Source: Pseudomonas koreensis
GTDB lineage: Bacteria > Pseudomonadota > Gammaproteobacteria > Pseudomonadales > Pseudomonadaceae
Reading direction: 5' to 3'
Length of the DNA stretch: 64,000 nt
Assembly: GCF_024169245.1 (NCBI RefSeq)
Contig: NZ_JALJWP010000001.1
Coordinates: 1,427,501 to 1,491,500, forward strand
Both the position numbers and the translations under genes were made by a program. Of the stretch, positions 33,301 to 40,330 are shown in pieces. The stretch's first letter is position 1. Every line of letters starts with the position of its first letter. The notes below the pieces were generated by a model that worked only from the letters and a program-made list of their open reading frames with translations, had not been told where the DNA came from and searched no databases.

Positions 33301-36300
33301 GGACGGAACCGGCGTCTTTGTAGACGTCATCGGATGGTGCAGGAACGGTCGCAGTGCCGCTGGTTTCGCCAGCCTTGATGGTGATCACGGCACCATTCGA
33401 CAAGGTCACGGTCACTGGCGAGCCAGCAGCATTGGTCAAGGTAGCGGTGTAAGTGATCTGGCCGCCTTCAGCCATGGAAGCGGTCGCACTCAGCGCCAGA
33501 TTGGTGGTGTCGGCAACGTCGGTGACGGTGGTCGAAACTGGAGTTTTGTCCGCAACCAGGTTTTCGTAGTTGCCACCGGTTACGCCAGTGATCGAATTGG
33601 TCAGCGGAGCGTTGCCGGTCAAGGCATCGTTCGGTGCGGTGTAGGTGATGGAGCCAGTGGTCTGGCCGACGGCAATGGTGATGTTCTGGCCGTTGGCCAA
33701 CGTCACGACCACAGGCGAGCCGGTGACTGGCGCGCCGACGGTGGCGGTGTAAGTCACGGTGCCGCCTTCGGCAACCGAGGTGTCTGCGGTCAGCTTCACT
33801 GTCGAGGTGTCGACGGTGTCAGTGATTTCGGTCACCGCCGGGGTGGTGCTCGGGACCAGGCTCTCAAAGTTGCCGCCGGTGGCTTCCTTGATGCTGACTT
33901 CGACCTGGCCGGCGTCTTTGTAGACGTCATCTGCAGGCGCTGGAAGGGTCACGGTGCCGGTGGTTTTGCCGGCATCAATGGTGATCACCGAGCCGTTGCT
34001 CAGGGTCACGGTTACCGGAGTGCCAGCCGGATTCGTCAACGTGGCGGTGTAGGTGATCTGGCCGCCCTCGGCCACAGTGCCGGTGGCGCTGAGGCTCAGG
34101 CCAGTATCATCGACCGAGTCGGTGATGGTGGTGACCGCTGGCGTGTTGCTTGGCACCAGGTTTTCGAAGTTGCCACCGGTTGCGCCAGTGATCGTGGTGC
34201 TGACGGTGCTGCCATTGTTGTAGACGTCATTGGCCGCAGTCGGCACGTTGACGGTGCCGACAGTCTCGCCAGCCGCAATGGTGATGGTCGAGCCGTTCGA
34301 CAGGGTGACGGTTACCGGGGTTTGCGCCGGGTTGGTCAGGGTCGCGGTGTAAGTGATCTGGCCGCCTTCAACAATGTTGTTGGTCGCGGTCAGGGTCAGG
34401 CCGGTGTTATCGACTGAGTCGGCAATCGTAGTGACTGCTGGCGCCGGATTCGGCACCAGGTTCTCGAAGTTGCCACCATTGGCCCCGGTGATCGTCGTCG
34501 TAACGGTGCTGCTGTTGTTATAGACGTCGTTAGGCGGGGTTGGCACGTTGACGGTGCCGACGGTTTCGCCGGCCGCAATGGTGATGGTCGAGCCGTTCGA
34601 CAGGGTGACGGTTACCGGGGTTTGCGCCGGGTTGGTCAGGGTCGCGGTGTAGGTGATCTGGCCGCCTTCGACGATGTTGTTGGTCGCGGTCAGGCTCAGG
34701 CCGGTGTTGTCGACCGAGTCGGTGATGGTGGTGACCGCTGGCGTGTTGCTTGGCACCAGGTTTTCGAAGTTGCCACCGGTTGCGCCAGTGATCGTGGTGC
34801 TGACGGTGCTGCCATTGTTGTAGACGTCATTGGCCGCAGTCGGCACGTTGACGGTGCCGACAGTCTCGCCAGCCGCAATGGTGATGGTCGAGCCGTTCGA
34901 CAGGGTGACGGTTACCGGGGTTTGCGCCGGGTTGGTCAGGGTCGCGGTGTAGGTGATCTGGCCGCCTTCAACGATGTTGTTGGTCGCGGTCAGGGTCAGG
35001 CCAGTGTTGTCGACCGAGTCGGTGATGGTGGTGACCGCTGGCGTGTTGCTTGGCACCAGGTTTTCGAAATTGCCACCGGTAGCGCCAGTGATCGTGGTGC
35101 TGACGGTGCTGCCGTTGTTGTAAACGTCATTGGCCGCAGTCGGCACGTTGACGGTGCCGACGGTTTCGCCGGCCGCAATGGTGATGGTCGAGCCGTTCGA
35201 CAGGGTGACGGTTACCGGCGTCTGCGCCGGGTTGGTCAGGGTCGCGGTGTAAGTGATCTGGCCGCCTTCAACAATGTTGTTGGTCGCGGTCAGGGTCAGA
35301 CCGGTGTTATCGACTGAGTCGGCAATCGTAGTGACTGCTGGCGTCGGGTTCGGCACCAGGTTTTCGAAGTTGCCACCGGTTGCGCCAGTGATCGTGGTGC
35401 TGACGGTGCTGCCGTTGTTGTAAACGTCATTGGCCGCAGTCGGCACGTTGACGGTGCCGGTAGTCTGGCCAGCGCCGATAGTAATAGTCGAGCCATTGGA
35501 CAGGGTTACGGTTACCGGGGTTTGCGCCGGGTTGGTCAATGTCGCGGTGTAAGTGATCTGCCCACCTTCGGTGACGCTCGAGCCAGCCGTCAAGGTAACG
35601 GTAGTGGTGTCGACGGTGTCGGTGACTTGCGTGGTCGCCGGGATAGTCGGCGGGGTCACGGTGATGCCGTTGCCGCCGCTGGTGCCGGTGACGGTCACGT
35701 CGATCTGGGTCGGGTCGTTATAGACCGTGTCGTTCGGCGCCAGCGGCACGTTGACGGTGCCGGTGGTGGCGCCGGCGGGAATGACGATTACTGCGCCGTT
35801 GGACAGGGTGATAGTCAGGTCGGTCAGCGGTGCCTGGGTCAGGGTCGCGGTGTACACCAGCACGCCGCCGGCTTCGGTGATGGTCGGCGTGGCGCTGAGG
35901 CTCAGGGTCGAGTCACGCAGTGCGTTGGTGGTGGTGTCGGTGGTCAGGCCGCCCGTGGTGTCCTGCGCGACTTGCCCGGCAGAATTGATGCCCGCCGTGG
36001 GGAAGCCAATGGTCGGATCGACGCGGCCAGCGGTTGCGTCGAGCATGACGAAGCTGTGACCACCACCGGCCGCACCGCCGGTACCTGCGGCGGTCGGGCC
36101 GGCCGCGGTGGACTCGAGTGCGGTGGTCGGGTCGACACCGGCGGCGATGGCTTGCTGCAGTTCTTCAACAGAAGGTGCCGCCTGCGCGGTGGCTTCGGCC
36201 AGGTCAGTGCTGGAGTCAGGCGAGTTGGCGCTCCACTGGGTGTCGCGGCCCAGATCGAGCGTGCGGCCATCGGCCAGTTCCAGCGACACTGCGCCAGACA

Positions 36301-36427
36301 GACCGGTATCGATCTGGTCGCCGACATACAGGCGATCGCCTTCAACGAGTACGCGACGCACGCCCTCTGGGGACACCACGAAAACCTGACCGACAATGCT
36401 TTTGACGACGGCAACAACACTGCTCAT
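21389..36427 (-). CDS. lapA: LapA giant type I-secreted adhesin
   Basis: A 5012-residue surface adhesin. The N-terminal retention module (1-about 125, 'VVKSIVGQVFVVSPEGVRRVLVEGD') holds it in the outer membrane, and the LapG site TAAG lies at residues 107-110, with a second TAAG at 112-115. From about 175 to 3800 run some 36 Ig-like repeats of 100 residues. After that come a Calx-beta-like unit ('GTENFVVKIDSATGG'), cadherin-like segments, a PA14-like stretch ('LEAGKTYSFSGIADDSLLITIGG'), and a von Willebrand A domain with MIDAS 'DSSGSMS' and 'ITDGQP' (about 4500). RTX repeats (GGAGNDILFG type, about 4780-4910) and a C-terminal secretion signal follow. The start is ATG 36427 after GGAGAG. LapB/C/E, encoded divergently, export it. 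It mediates irreversible attachment in biofilm formation. Confidence 0.96.
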   Translation of the reverse strand: MSSVVAVVKSIVGQVFVVSPEGVRRVLVEGDRLYVGDQIDTGLSGAVSLELADGRTLDLGRDTQWSANSPDSSTDLAEATAQAAPSVEELQQAIAAGVDPTTALESTAAGPTAAGTGGAAGGGHSFVMLDATAGRVDPTIGFPTAGINSAGQVAQDTTGGLTTDTTTNALRDSTLSLSATPTITEAGGVLVYTATLTQAPLTDLTITLSNGAVIVIPAGATTGTVNVPLAPNDTVYNDPTQIDVTVTGTSGGNGITVTPPTIPATTQVTDTVDTTTVTLTAGSSVTEGGQITYTATLTNPAQTPVTVTLSNGSTITIGAGQTTGTVNVPTAANDVYNNGSTVSTTITGATGGNFENLVPNPTPAVTTIADSVDNTGLTLTATNNIVEGGQITYTATLTNPAQTPVTVTLSNGSTITIAAGETVGTVNVPTAANDVYNNGSTVSTTITGATGGNFENLVPSNTPAVTTITDSVDNTGLTLTATNNIVEGGQITYTATLTNPAQTPVTVTLSNGSTITIAAGETVGTVNVPTAANDVYNNGSTVSTTITGATGGNFENLVPSNTPAVTTITDSVDNTGLSLTATNNIVEGGQITYTATLTNPAQTPVTVTLSNGSTITIAAGETVGTVNVPTPPNDVYNNSSTVTTTITGANGGNFENLVPNPAPAVTTIADSVDNTGLTLTATNNIVEGGQITYTATLTNPAQTPVTVTLSNGSTITIAAGETVGTVNVPTAANDVYNNGSTVSTTITGATGGNFENLVPSNTPAVTTITDSVDDTGLSLSATGTVAEGGQITYTATLTNPAGTPVTVTLSNGSVITIDAGKTTGTVTLPAPADDVYKDAGQVEVSIKEATGGNFESLVPSTTPAVTEITDTVDTSTVKLTADTSVAEGGTVTYTATVGAPVTGSPVVVTLANGQNITIAVGQTTGSITYTAPNDALTGNAPLTNSITGVTGGNYENLVADKTPVSTTVTDVADTTNLALSATASMAEGGQITYTATLTNAAGSPVTVTLSNGAVITIKAGETSGTATVPAPSDDVYKDAGSVQATITSATGGNFENLVPSTTPAVTQVTDTIDTSTVKLTADTSVAEGGTVTYTATVGAPVTGSPVVVTLANGQNITIAVGQTIGSVTAPVSNDVQIGHAPLTNSITNVSGGNYENLVADKTPVSTTVTDTVDTTSVALTATGNVNEGGQITYTATLSNPAGTPVTVNLSNGSVITIEAGKTTGTVTVPAPADDVYKDAGKVEVTIKDATGGNFENLVPSTTPAVTNVADTVNTTHLTLSAESYVLEGASITYTATLTNAAQTPVTVNLSNGQTITIEAGKTSGSVTIAAPTDDVYKDVSKLTVTMTDASGGNFEKLDVSKTPVSTTVNDTVDTTALTLTASDTVSEGGQITYTATLSNPAGTAMTVTLANGAVINIAAGATSGSVNFPAPANTPYIDGSNVRTAIASHSGGNFERVEADRSAVVTKVTDAVDTTDISLSATGSVAEGGSIVYTATLSNPAGTAMTVTLSNGAVINIAKGASTGSATVAAPADDVYKDAGKVDASITKTSGGNFENLVVDKTPAVTNVTDTIDNSTVSLTASASAVEGGVVVYTASVTAPVTGSPVVVTLSNGQTITIPVGASSASVNFTAPNDAQAGGNTLSVKIDGASGGNYENLVADQTPAVTSVTDVADTTSLSLSATGAVAEGGSIVYTATLSNPAGTPVTVNLSNGAVITIEAGKTTGTVTVPAPADDVYKDAGKVEVTIKDATGGNFENLVPSTTPAVTDVTDTVDTSTVKLTATDTAAEGGMVTYTATVGAPVTGSPVVVTLANGQNITIEVGKTSGSVSTTAPNDVLAGHAPLTNSITNVSGGNFENLVADKTPVSTTVTDTVDTTNLSLSATGAVNEGGQITYTATLSNAAGTPVTVTLSNGATITIDAGKTTGTVTVDAPKDDVYRDAGSVEATIQSATGGNFEKLVTSTAPAVTTVNDTIDTSTVSLSATANVAEGETVVYTATVGAPVTGSPVIVSLSNGQTITIAVGETTGSVNYVAPNSPLAGGSSLSVTIDGATGGNYEKLVVDGKSADTVVSDTTDTTNLNLTASDSVAEGGQITYTATLTNAAGSPVTVTLSNGATITIDAGKTTGTVTVAAPADDVYKDAGSVQATITSATGGNFENLVPSTTPAVTTVTDTIDTSTVKLTADTSVAEGGTVTYTATVGAPVTGSPVVVTLANGQNITIAVGQTTGTATFTAPNDALTGNAPLINSITGVTGGNFENLVADKTPVSTSVTDVADTTNLSLSATGSVAEGGQITYTATLTNAAGSPVTVTLSNGAVITIKAGETTGNVTVPAPSDDVYKDAGSVQATITGATGGNFENLVPSTTPAVTQVTDTIDTSTVKLTADTSVAEGGTVTYTATVGAPVTGSPVVVTLANGQTITIAVGQTSGTATFTAPNDALTGNAPLTNSITGVTGGNFENLVADKTPVSTSVTDVADTTNLSLSATGSVAEGGQITYTATLTNAAGSPVTVTLSNGAVITIKPGETSGTATVAAPSDDVYKDAGSVQATIKTATGGNFENLVPSTTPAVTQVTDTIDTSTVKLTADTSVAEGGTVTYTATVGAPVTGSPVVVTLANGQTITIAVGQTSGTATFTAPNDALTGNAPLTTSITGVSGGNFENLVADKTPVSTSVTDVADTTNLSLSATGSVAEGGQITYTATLTNAAGSPVTVTLSNGAVITIKAGETTGTATVPAPSDDVYKDAGSVQATITGATGGNFENLVPSTTPAITQVTDTVDTSTVKLTADTSVAEGGTVTYTATVGAPVTGSPVVVTLANGQNITIAVGQTTGSITYTAPNDALTGNAPLTNSITGVSGGNFENLVADKTPVSTSVTDVADTTNLSLSATGSVAEGGSIVYTATLTNAAGSPVTVTLSNGAVITIKAGETSGTATVPAPSDDVYKDAGSVQATITSATGGNFENLVPSTTPAVTQVTDTIDTSTVKLTADTSVAEGGTVTYTATVGAPVTGSPVVVTLANGQTITIGVGQTTGTAIAVASNDALTGHAPITNAITNVSGGNFENLVADKTPVSTTVTDTVDTTSLSLSATGSVAEGGSIIYTATLTNAAGSPVTVTLSNGAVIIIKAGETTGTATVPAPSDDVYKDAGSVQATITSATGGNFENLVPSTAPAVTTVTDTIDTSTVKLTADTSVAEGGTVTYTATVGAPVTGSPVVVTLANGQTITIGVGQTTGTATAVASNDALTGHAPITNAITNVSGGNFENLVADKTPVSTTVTDTVDTTNLSLSATGSVAEGGQITYTATLTNAAGSPVTVTLSNGAVITIKAGETSGNVTVPAPSDDVYKDAGSVQATIKTATGGNFENLVPSTVPAVTTVTDTIDTSTVKLTADTSVAEGGTVTYTATVGAPVTGSPVVVTLANGQTITIGVGHTTGTATAVASNDALTGNAPITNSISGVTGGNFENLVADKTPISTTVTDTVDTTNLSLSATGSVAEGGSIVYTATLTNAAGSPVTVTLSNGAVITIKAGETSGNVTVPAPSDDVYKDAGSVQATIKTATGGNFENLVPSTAPAVTSVTDTIDTTTVKLSATATAAEGGNVVYTATVGAPVTGSPVVVTLANGQNITIAVGQTTGTVTAVAPNDALTGHAPITNAITNVSGGNFENLVADKTPVSTTVTDTVDTTNLSLSATGSVAEGGQITYTATLTNPAGSPVTVTLSNGAVITIKAGETTGTVNVPAPADDVYKDAGSVQATITSATGGSFENLVPSSTPAVTSVTDTVDTTTVSISGSSSVAEGQTASYTVSLNHPAQTEVTLKIVYSGTAADGSDFTGVYTVKIPAGASSAQFNVATLDDKITEGTENFVVKIDSATGGNFENLAVSSTNGSVSTSIIDNDAPPVLDLDANNSSGATGADYKVTFTENTPGAGVSIADTDLSITDPDSTMLTGATVVLTNRQDGDALNLGNSVNGITINANSTNGTVTLTLSGNATLADYMQAIKNINFTNSSENPSTVPRVITVTVTDGGNYSNTATTTVNVVAVNDAPVAAPSNVTGSEDTPLILGWSTFGVSDVDSPASSLGIKITQLPGEGKLQYLDGSTWKDVANNQTFSKADIDAGKLRFLPDANESGTNGYGGTGLGNNQADYAQIKFQPTDGQLLGNTGTVKIDITPVADAPTVAVADNSVKSTGLIKEVWTGLSGLGTDGSGANSTTLKNVIDAAGKPNSSGNVTNVQSDGSVAAGTASKTSGLIYLEAGKTYSFSGIADDSLLITIGGKSVASGTWGAGGAINGSFTPTTSGYYTLDIYHHNQSGPGSYDVNLSVNGSTPIDLSNAGVPIYTGVQDLINSGVTVSDLHGTNGEGYYDGYKLNTGAEGTTVKLSAISTALTDTDGSETLSVKISGAPVGSVLSDGAGHSFTVTASNGEANVTGWNLGSLTVTPPTYYNGQFNLTVTSTSTEQVGGSASSTATIPVTVVPAVYNAVTATSGDDTVTGTDGNDIIVADIGGLTVVPGTNYNIAFMVDSSGSMSAASLNAAKDSLTSVFNSLKQSLGGSNSGTVNIFLVDFDTQVNKSVSVNLNDPNALAQLKAVLDSMGSGGGTNYEDVFKTTANWFQSADAVANTGAKNLTYFITDGQPTYYQSGEQTNPTLYGNVKLDDVVKTSNYKPGDTFSTYIDNTHALTINSAGTVTLQTYSSWWGWSSSNLGTIHAQGDGTYELSNLAGTGNSTNSSTSSNSASGFALLSGLSNVEAIGLNSGVTLDDLKPYDSDKTPQTNIDPKDLANSIIGHTEATLPGSDTVNGGEGNDILFGDLVSFNGIAGEGYQAMQAFVAKETGVEVSKVSTSNVHQYITEHYQAFDVSGAHDGNDTLLGGAGNDILFGSGGNDLLDGGKGNDILLGGSGKDTLIGGQGNDILIGGSGGDTFVWKSGDTGNDVIKDFKASEGDRIDLRDLLQGETGSTIDNFLKITTVDGTSSLQVSSAGKFNSADAAAATPDVTIKLEGNNWASANLHNLIAGSDPTIKVDHNNS
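25051..35850 (-). repeat. About 36 in-register 300-bp repeats within lapA
   Basis: Anchors such as 'tagacgtc' recur at 25221, 25821, 26421 and onward to 35421, always a multiple of 300 bp apart, with the alternative unit type falling between. Two unit types are visible. Type A carries 'TLSNG...DDVYKDAG..ATGGNFENLV'; type B carries 'APVTGSPVVVTLANG...NDALTGNAPLTNSI'. From about 25200 to 31700 they strictly alternate, making a 600-bp super-repeat. Runs of type A occur near 31860-33060 and 33960-35850. Edges are approximate. Confidence 0.93.
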
Positions 36428-36787
36428 TGAAGACTCTCCGGGTGTCACATTCAGTTGACTTCCATGGACCTGACGGGCGTCGGCGCCACTTCAGTCTGGA
36501 CGTACTTTCGATAAAATGGATAACTTGTTGACGCTGCATTTCGTCAATAATCTGGCTATATATTTTCGCGATTAACTTTATGCCAAACTATTGACCTTCT
36601 GGGAGCCATCCTAAACAATCGCCCCACTAATGTCACATTGATATTTCCGCGGCGACCTGTCCTTCAGCGTGTCATCCAGTTCCTCTTTTGAACTTTCCGA
36701 CATACGGTCATTCGGGTTGCCATCATCCGACGCAGCGCCACGTTTCTGCTGTGATTCAAGACAAGAAGTTCCGGGAAAATTCCAACC
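36428..36787. promoter_or_regulatory. Divergent lapA / lapE control region with FleQ-box-like half-sites
   Basis: A 360-bp AT-rich gap between the divergent lapA and lapE genes. It contains 'GTCAATAATCTGG' (36543-36555, plus) and 'GTCAATAGTTTGG' (36585-36597, minus), each resembling half of the published FleQ box GTCAATAAATTGAC. It also has a short inverted repeat 'TTGACG...CGTCAA' (36528-36547). FleQ is a known c-di-GMP-responsive regulator of lapA in pseudomonads. The assignment is by eye. The short open frames here are not convincing genes. Confidence 0.4.
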
Positions 36788-38140
36788 ATGCGTTCGCTTT
36801 TGCTCCTTGCCGCACCCTTCGCTCTCGCCGCCTCTTTTGCACAAGCACAATCCTTACCAGAAGCCATGCAACAGGCGCTGGATGTCCATCCGGAGATTCA
36901 GGCGGGGGTCAACAGTCGATTGGCGGCGGATTATCAATTAAAGGCGGCGAAAGGGGGATACCTGCCCAAGGTCGATCTGCTGGGCGGCTATGGCCGTGAA
37001 GGCACTGACAGCGTGACGACCCGAGCGAACGGTGGCGGCAATCACTGGGAGACTTTGAACCGCAGCGAGTCAAGTTTACGTCTCTCGCAAATGGTTTTTG
37101 ACGGATTTGCGACGTCCAACGAAGTGGCGCGTCAACAAGCCAACGTCAGCTCCCGTGCTTATTCCTTGTTGGGCACTTCCGAGCGCACCGCGCTGACCGT
37201 CGCCCAGGTATATCTGGACGTACTGACCCGCCGCGAATTCGTTCGTCTGGCCGAGGAAAACCTCAAGAGCCACCAGCGCATCTACGACCAGATCCAGTTG
37301 CGCACCCAGCGCGGCGTCGGCAGCGGTGCCGACCTTGATCAGGCTGAAGCCCGTATGGCCCAGGCCCGCAACAACCTGATCACCGAACAGACCAACCTCG
37401 CCGATGCGGAAACCAACTTCCTCAGCGCCGTCGGCCAGATGCCAGACCAGCTCGAGCGGCCGGCGCCGTTCATGGCGATGATGCCGGCCAACCTCAATGA
37501 GGCCCGCGCGCAGATGCTGGAAAACAGCCCGATCCTGCGCTCCGCCGAGTCGGACATCGCCGCTGCCGAAAAGCAGTTCGCCACCGCGAAATCGACCTTC
37601 TACCCGCGCTTCGACGCCGAACTGGGCCGCACCGCGGATAACGATCTCGACGGCCAGAACGGCCACAACAACGAATGGCAGGCCATGCTGCGCATGCGCT
37701 TCAACCTGTATTCCGGCGGCAGCAACAAAGCTGATCTGGAAGCCAAGTCGTACCTGGCCAACCAGGCGCTGGATATCCGCAACAACGCCCTGCGTCAGTT
37801 GAACGAAGAGCTTGGCCTGGCCTGGAACGCGCTGAACAACGCCAACGCCCAGGTGCCGATTGCCCAGCAGTACGTCGATCACAGCACCTCGGTGCGTACC
37901 GCCTACCAGCGTCAATTCAGCCTCGGCGAACGCACCCTGCTGGACTTGCTCGACAGCGAAAACGAACTGTTCACCGCCTCGCGGCGTCTGGCGGAAATCA
38001 AGAACATTCAGTTATTTACTCAGTACCGAATCAAGGCGACCATGGGCCAATTGCTCAAAAGCCAGGGAGTGGTCGCACCGTTGGCATCCGTTGTGCAGAA
38101 CGACGTGAAGCCCAAGGTCCAGCTGCCTGGGATGAACTGA
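36788..38140 (+). CDS. lapE: LapE outer-membrane TolC-family protein
   Basis: A 450-residue outer-membrane efflux protein. The signal peptide 'MRSLLLLAAPFALAASFAQA' is followed by two TolC repeats rich in long helices, starting 'LPEAMQQALDVHPEIQAGVNSRLAADYQLKAA' and later 'LNEARAQMLENSPILRSAESDIAAAEKQF'. Typical strand segments include 'YPRFDAELGRTADND' and 'MRFNLYSGGSNKADL'. It forms the outer-membrane pore of the LapBCE type I exporter and is also where the LapA retention module is thought to lodge. LapB begins 33 bp downstream. Confidence 0.94.
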   Translation: MRSLLLLAAPFALAASFAQAQSLPEAMQQALDVHPEIQAGVNSRLAADYQLKAAKGGYLPKVDLLGGYGREGTDSVTTRANGGGNHWETLNRSESSLRLSQMVFDGFATSNEVARQQANVSSRAYSLLGTSERTALTVAQVYLDVLTRREFVRLAEENLKSHQRIYDQIQLRTQRGVGSGADLDQAEARMAQARNNLITEQTNLADAETNFLSAVGQMPDQLERPAPFMAMMPANLNEARAQMLENSPILRSAESDIAAAEKQFATAKSTFYPRFDAELGRTADNDLDGQNGHNNEWQAMLRMRFNLYSGGSNKADLEAKSYLANQALDIRNNALRQLNEELGLAWNALNNANAQVPIAQQYVDHSTSVRTAYQRQFSLGERTLLDLLDSENELFTASRRLAEIKNIQLFTQYRIKATMGQLLKSQGVVAPLASVVQNDVKPKVQLPGMN

Positions 38141-38173
38141 GTTATCCCTTTCAACTGTTAAAGAGTGTCGAGC

Positions 38174-40330
38174 GTGGAATCAGAAGTCAGTCGAGTTCAA
38201 CTCAGCCATGATCCACGCGCGTTGCATGACGATCCGTTGCTGGATGGTCTGCTCGCCCTGTGCATGCTGCACCAGAAGCCTGCCAGCGCAGCGATGCTGA
38301 CCACCGGCCTGCCGCTGCCCAAACAACGTTTGAGTGTCGAGTTGCTGCCGCGCGCAGCGGCTCGCGCCGGCCTGCAGGGGCGGGTGTTGCAGCGCAAGCT
38401 CGAAGAGATTCCGGCGATCGCCATGCCCGCGCTGTTGTTGCTCAAGGATGGCCGCAGTGCCGTCCTGCTCGGCTGGCAGGGCGAAAACGATGCGCGGGTG
38501 CTGCTCAGCGAAAGCGATGGCGGCGAATCGGTGGTCAGCCGCGAACTGCTGACTGACGATTACACCGGCAAAGTGTTCTTCGCCCAGCCACAGCACAAAT
38601 TCGACGTCAACCACGGCACGCTGATCCCGCGGGCACGCTCGTGGTTTCGCGACACCCTCAAGCGTTCGCGCTGGCTCTACGCCGACGCGATCGCCGCCAG
38701 TTTCCTGATCAACATCATCGCCATGGCCGCGCCGCTGTTCGTGATGAACGTCTACGACCGCGTGGTGCCGAACCAGGCCGAAGCAACCCTGTGGGTGCTG
38801 GCGCTGGGCATCACCGGCGCCTACATCTTCGACCTGATCCTCAAGAGCCTGCGCAGTCTGTGCCTGGACCTGGCCGGGAAGAAAACCGACCTGATCATCT
38901 CCGCCACGCTGTTCGAACGCATCGTCGGCATGGCAATGAAATACCGCCCGGCGCGGGTCGGCAGTTTTGCGCAGAACATCCATGAATTTCAGAGCCTGCG
39001 CGACTTCCTCGCCTCGCTGACCCTGACCAGCCTGATCGACCTGCCTTTCACCATTCTGATTTTCATCGTCATCGCCATTCTCGGCGGGCATCTGGTATGG
39101 ATTCCGGTGCTGGCATTCCCGATTGCCCTGCTGATCGGCTACGCCTTGCAGAAGCCGCTGATCGCGACCATGGAGCGCACCATGGCCCTGGGCGCCGAGC
39201 GTCAGTCGAGCCTGATCGAGACACTCGCGGGTCTGGACGCGGTCAAGGTCAACAACGCCGAAAGCGAGCGCCAGTATCAGTGGGAACAGACCATCGGCAC
39301 CCTCAGCCGCCTCGAGCTGCGAGTGAAAATGCTCTCCGGTCTGGCGATGAACATCACCTTGCTGATCCAGCAACTGGCCGGGGTGATCATGATCGTATTC
39401 GGCGTGTACCAGATCATCGCCGGCAACCTGAGCATGGGCGGGCTGATCGCCTGCTACATGCTCAGTGGCCGCGCCCTCAGCCCGCTGGCGTCGCTGTCCG
39501 GCCTGCTCACGCGCTATCAACAGGCGCGGGTGACCATGACCTCCGTCGACCAGATGATGGAGCTGCCGCAGGAGCGCAATTTCGAAGAGCGTCCGCTGAG
39601 CCGCAAGGTTCTGCAGGGTGCGATCGAATGCCGGCAGCTCAGTTTCACCTACCCGGATCAACAGAACCCCGCGCTGAAGAACATCAACCTGGTGATCCGG
39701 CCCGGCGAGAAGATCGGCATCATCGGCCGTAGCGGCTCGGGCAAAAGCTCGCTGGCCAAATTGCTGGTCGGCCTGTATCAACCGGACGACGGTGCCTTGC
39801 TGGTCGACGGCGTGGACATCCGCCAGATCGACGTCAGCGAACTGCGCTACAACATCGGTTACGTGCCGCAGGACATTCAGCTGCTGTCCGGCACCCTGCG
39901 CGACAACCTGGTGTCCGGCGCCCGTTATGTCGAAGACGAGCTTGTCCTGCAGGCGGCCGAACTGGCCGGCGTCCACGAATTCGCCCGTCTGCACCCGCAA
40001 GGCTATGAACTGCAAGTCGGCGAGCGCGGGCAGAACCTCTCTGGCGGCCAGCGGCAGAACGTCGCCCTGGCCCGGGCGCTGTTGCTCAATCCGCCAATTC
40101 TGCTGATGGACGAGCCGACCAGTGCGATGGACAACACCGGCGAAGAACGCCTCAAGCAACGCCTCGCGGCGGTGGTTGAAAACAAGACCGTGGTGCTGGT
40201 CACGCACCGGGCATCGCTGTTGTCGCTGGTTGACCGCCTGCTGGTGATCGATCGCGGGCAGATTCTCGCCGACGGCCCGAAAGCCGCCGTGATGGAAGCG
40301 TTGAAGAAGGGGCAGATCAGTGTTGCTTAA
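38174..40330 (+). CDS. lapB: LapB type I secretion ABC transporter
   Basis: A 718-residue exporter with an N-terminal C39-like domain (1-about 140), then an ABC transmembrane domain (about 165-440) and an ATPase. The C39-like domain starts 'LLDGLLALCMLHQKPASA', without the peptidase His/Asp arrangement, so it probably only recognises substrate. Walker A is 'GIIGRSGSGKSSLAKLL', the signature 'LSGGQRQNVALARALL', Walker B 'ILLMDEPTSAMD', and the H-loop 'VLVTHRAS'. Two GTG starts are possible (38165, 38174); I prefer 38174 because AAGAG is 8 nt upstream. It powers LapA export with LapC and LapE, and its 3' end overlaps lapC by 11 bp. Confidence 0.95.
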   Translation: MESEVSRVQLSHDPRALHDDPLLDGLLALCMLHQKPASAAMLTTGLPLPKQRLSVELLPRAAARAGLQGRVLQRKLEEIPAIAMPALLLLKDGRSAVLLGWQGENDARVLLSESDGGESVVSRELLTDDYTGKVFFAQPQHKFDVNHGTLIPRARSWFRDTLKRSRWLYADAIAASFLINIIAMAAPLFVMNVYDRVVPNQAEATLWVLALGITGAYIFDLILKSLRSLCLDLAGKKTDLIISATLFERIVGMAMKYRPARVGSFAQNIHEFQSLRDFLASLTLTSLIDLPFTILIFIVIAILGGHLVWIPVLAFPIALLIGYALQKPLIATMERTMALGAERQSSLIETLAGLDAVKVNNAESERQYQWEQTIGTLSRLELRVKMLSGLAMNITLLIQQLAGVIMIVFGVYQIIAGNLSMGGLIACYMLSGRALSPLASLSGLLTRYQQARVTMTSVDQMMELPQERNFEERPLSRKVLQGAIECRQLSFTYPDQQNPALKNINLVIRPGEKIGIIGRSGSGKSSLAKLLVGLYQPDDGALLVDGVDIRQIDVSELRYNIGYVPQDIQLLSGTLRDNLVSGARYVEDELVLQAAELAGVHEFARLHPQGYELQVGERGQNLSGGQRQNVALARALLLNPPILLMDEPTSAMDNTGEERLKQRLAAVVENKTVVLVTHRASLLSLVDRLLVIDRGQILADGPKAAVMEALKKGQISVA

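Noticed and set aside
22436..34417. Very long plus-strand open frames opposite lapA (955, 1418 and 1168 codons)
   Set aside because: They lie antisense to the repeat array. Because the unit is 300 bp, a multiple of three, any antisense frame free of stops in one unit stays open across many. The products are low-complexity repeats of His, Arg, Gly and Asp without known folds.
25051..35850. Regular repeats considered as a CRISPR or tandem satellite array
   Set aside because: Units are 300 bp, entirely coding in one frame, with Ig-like protein repeats; there are no short identical repeats with unique spacers and no cas genes.
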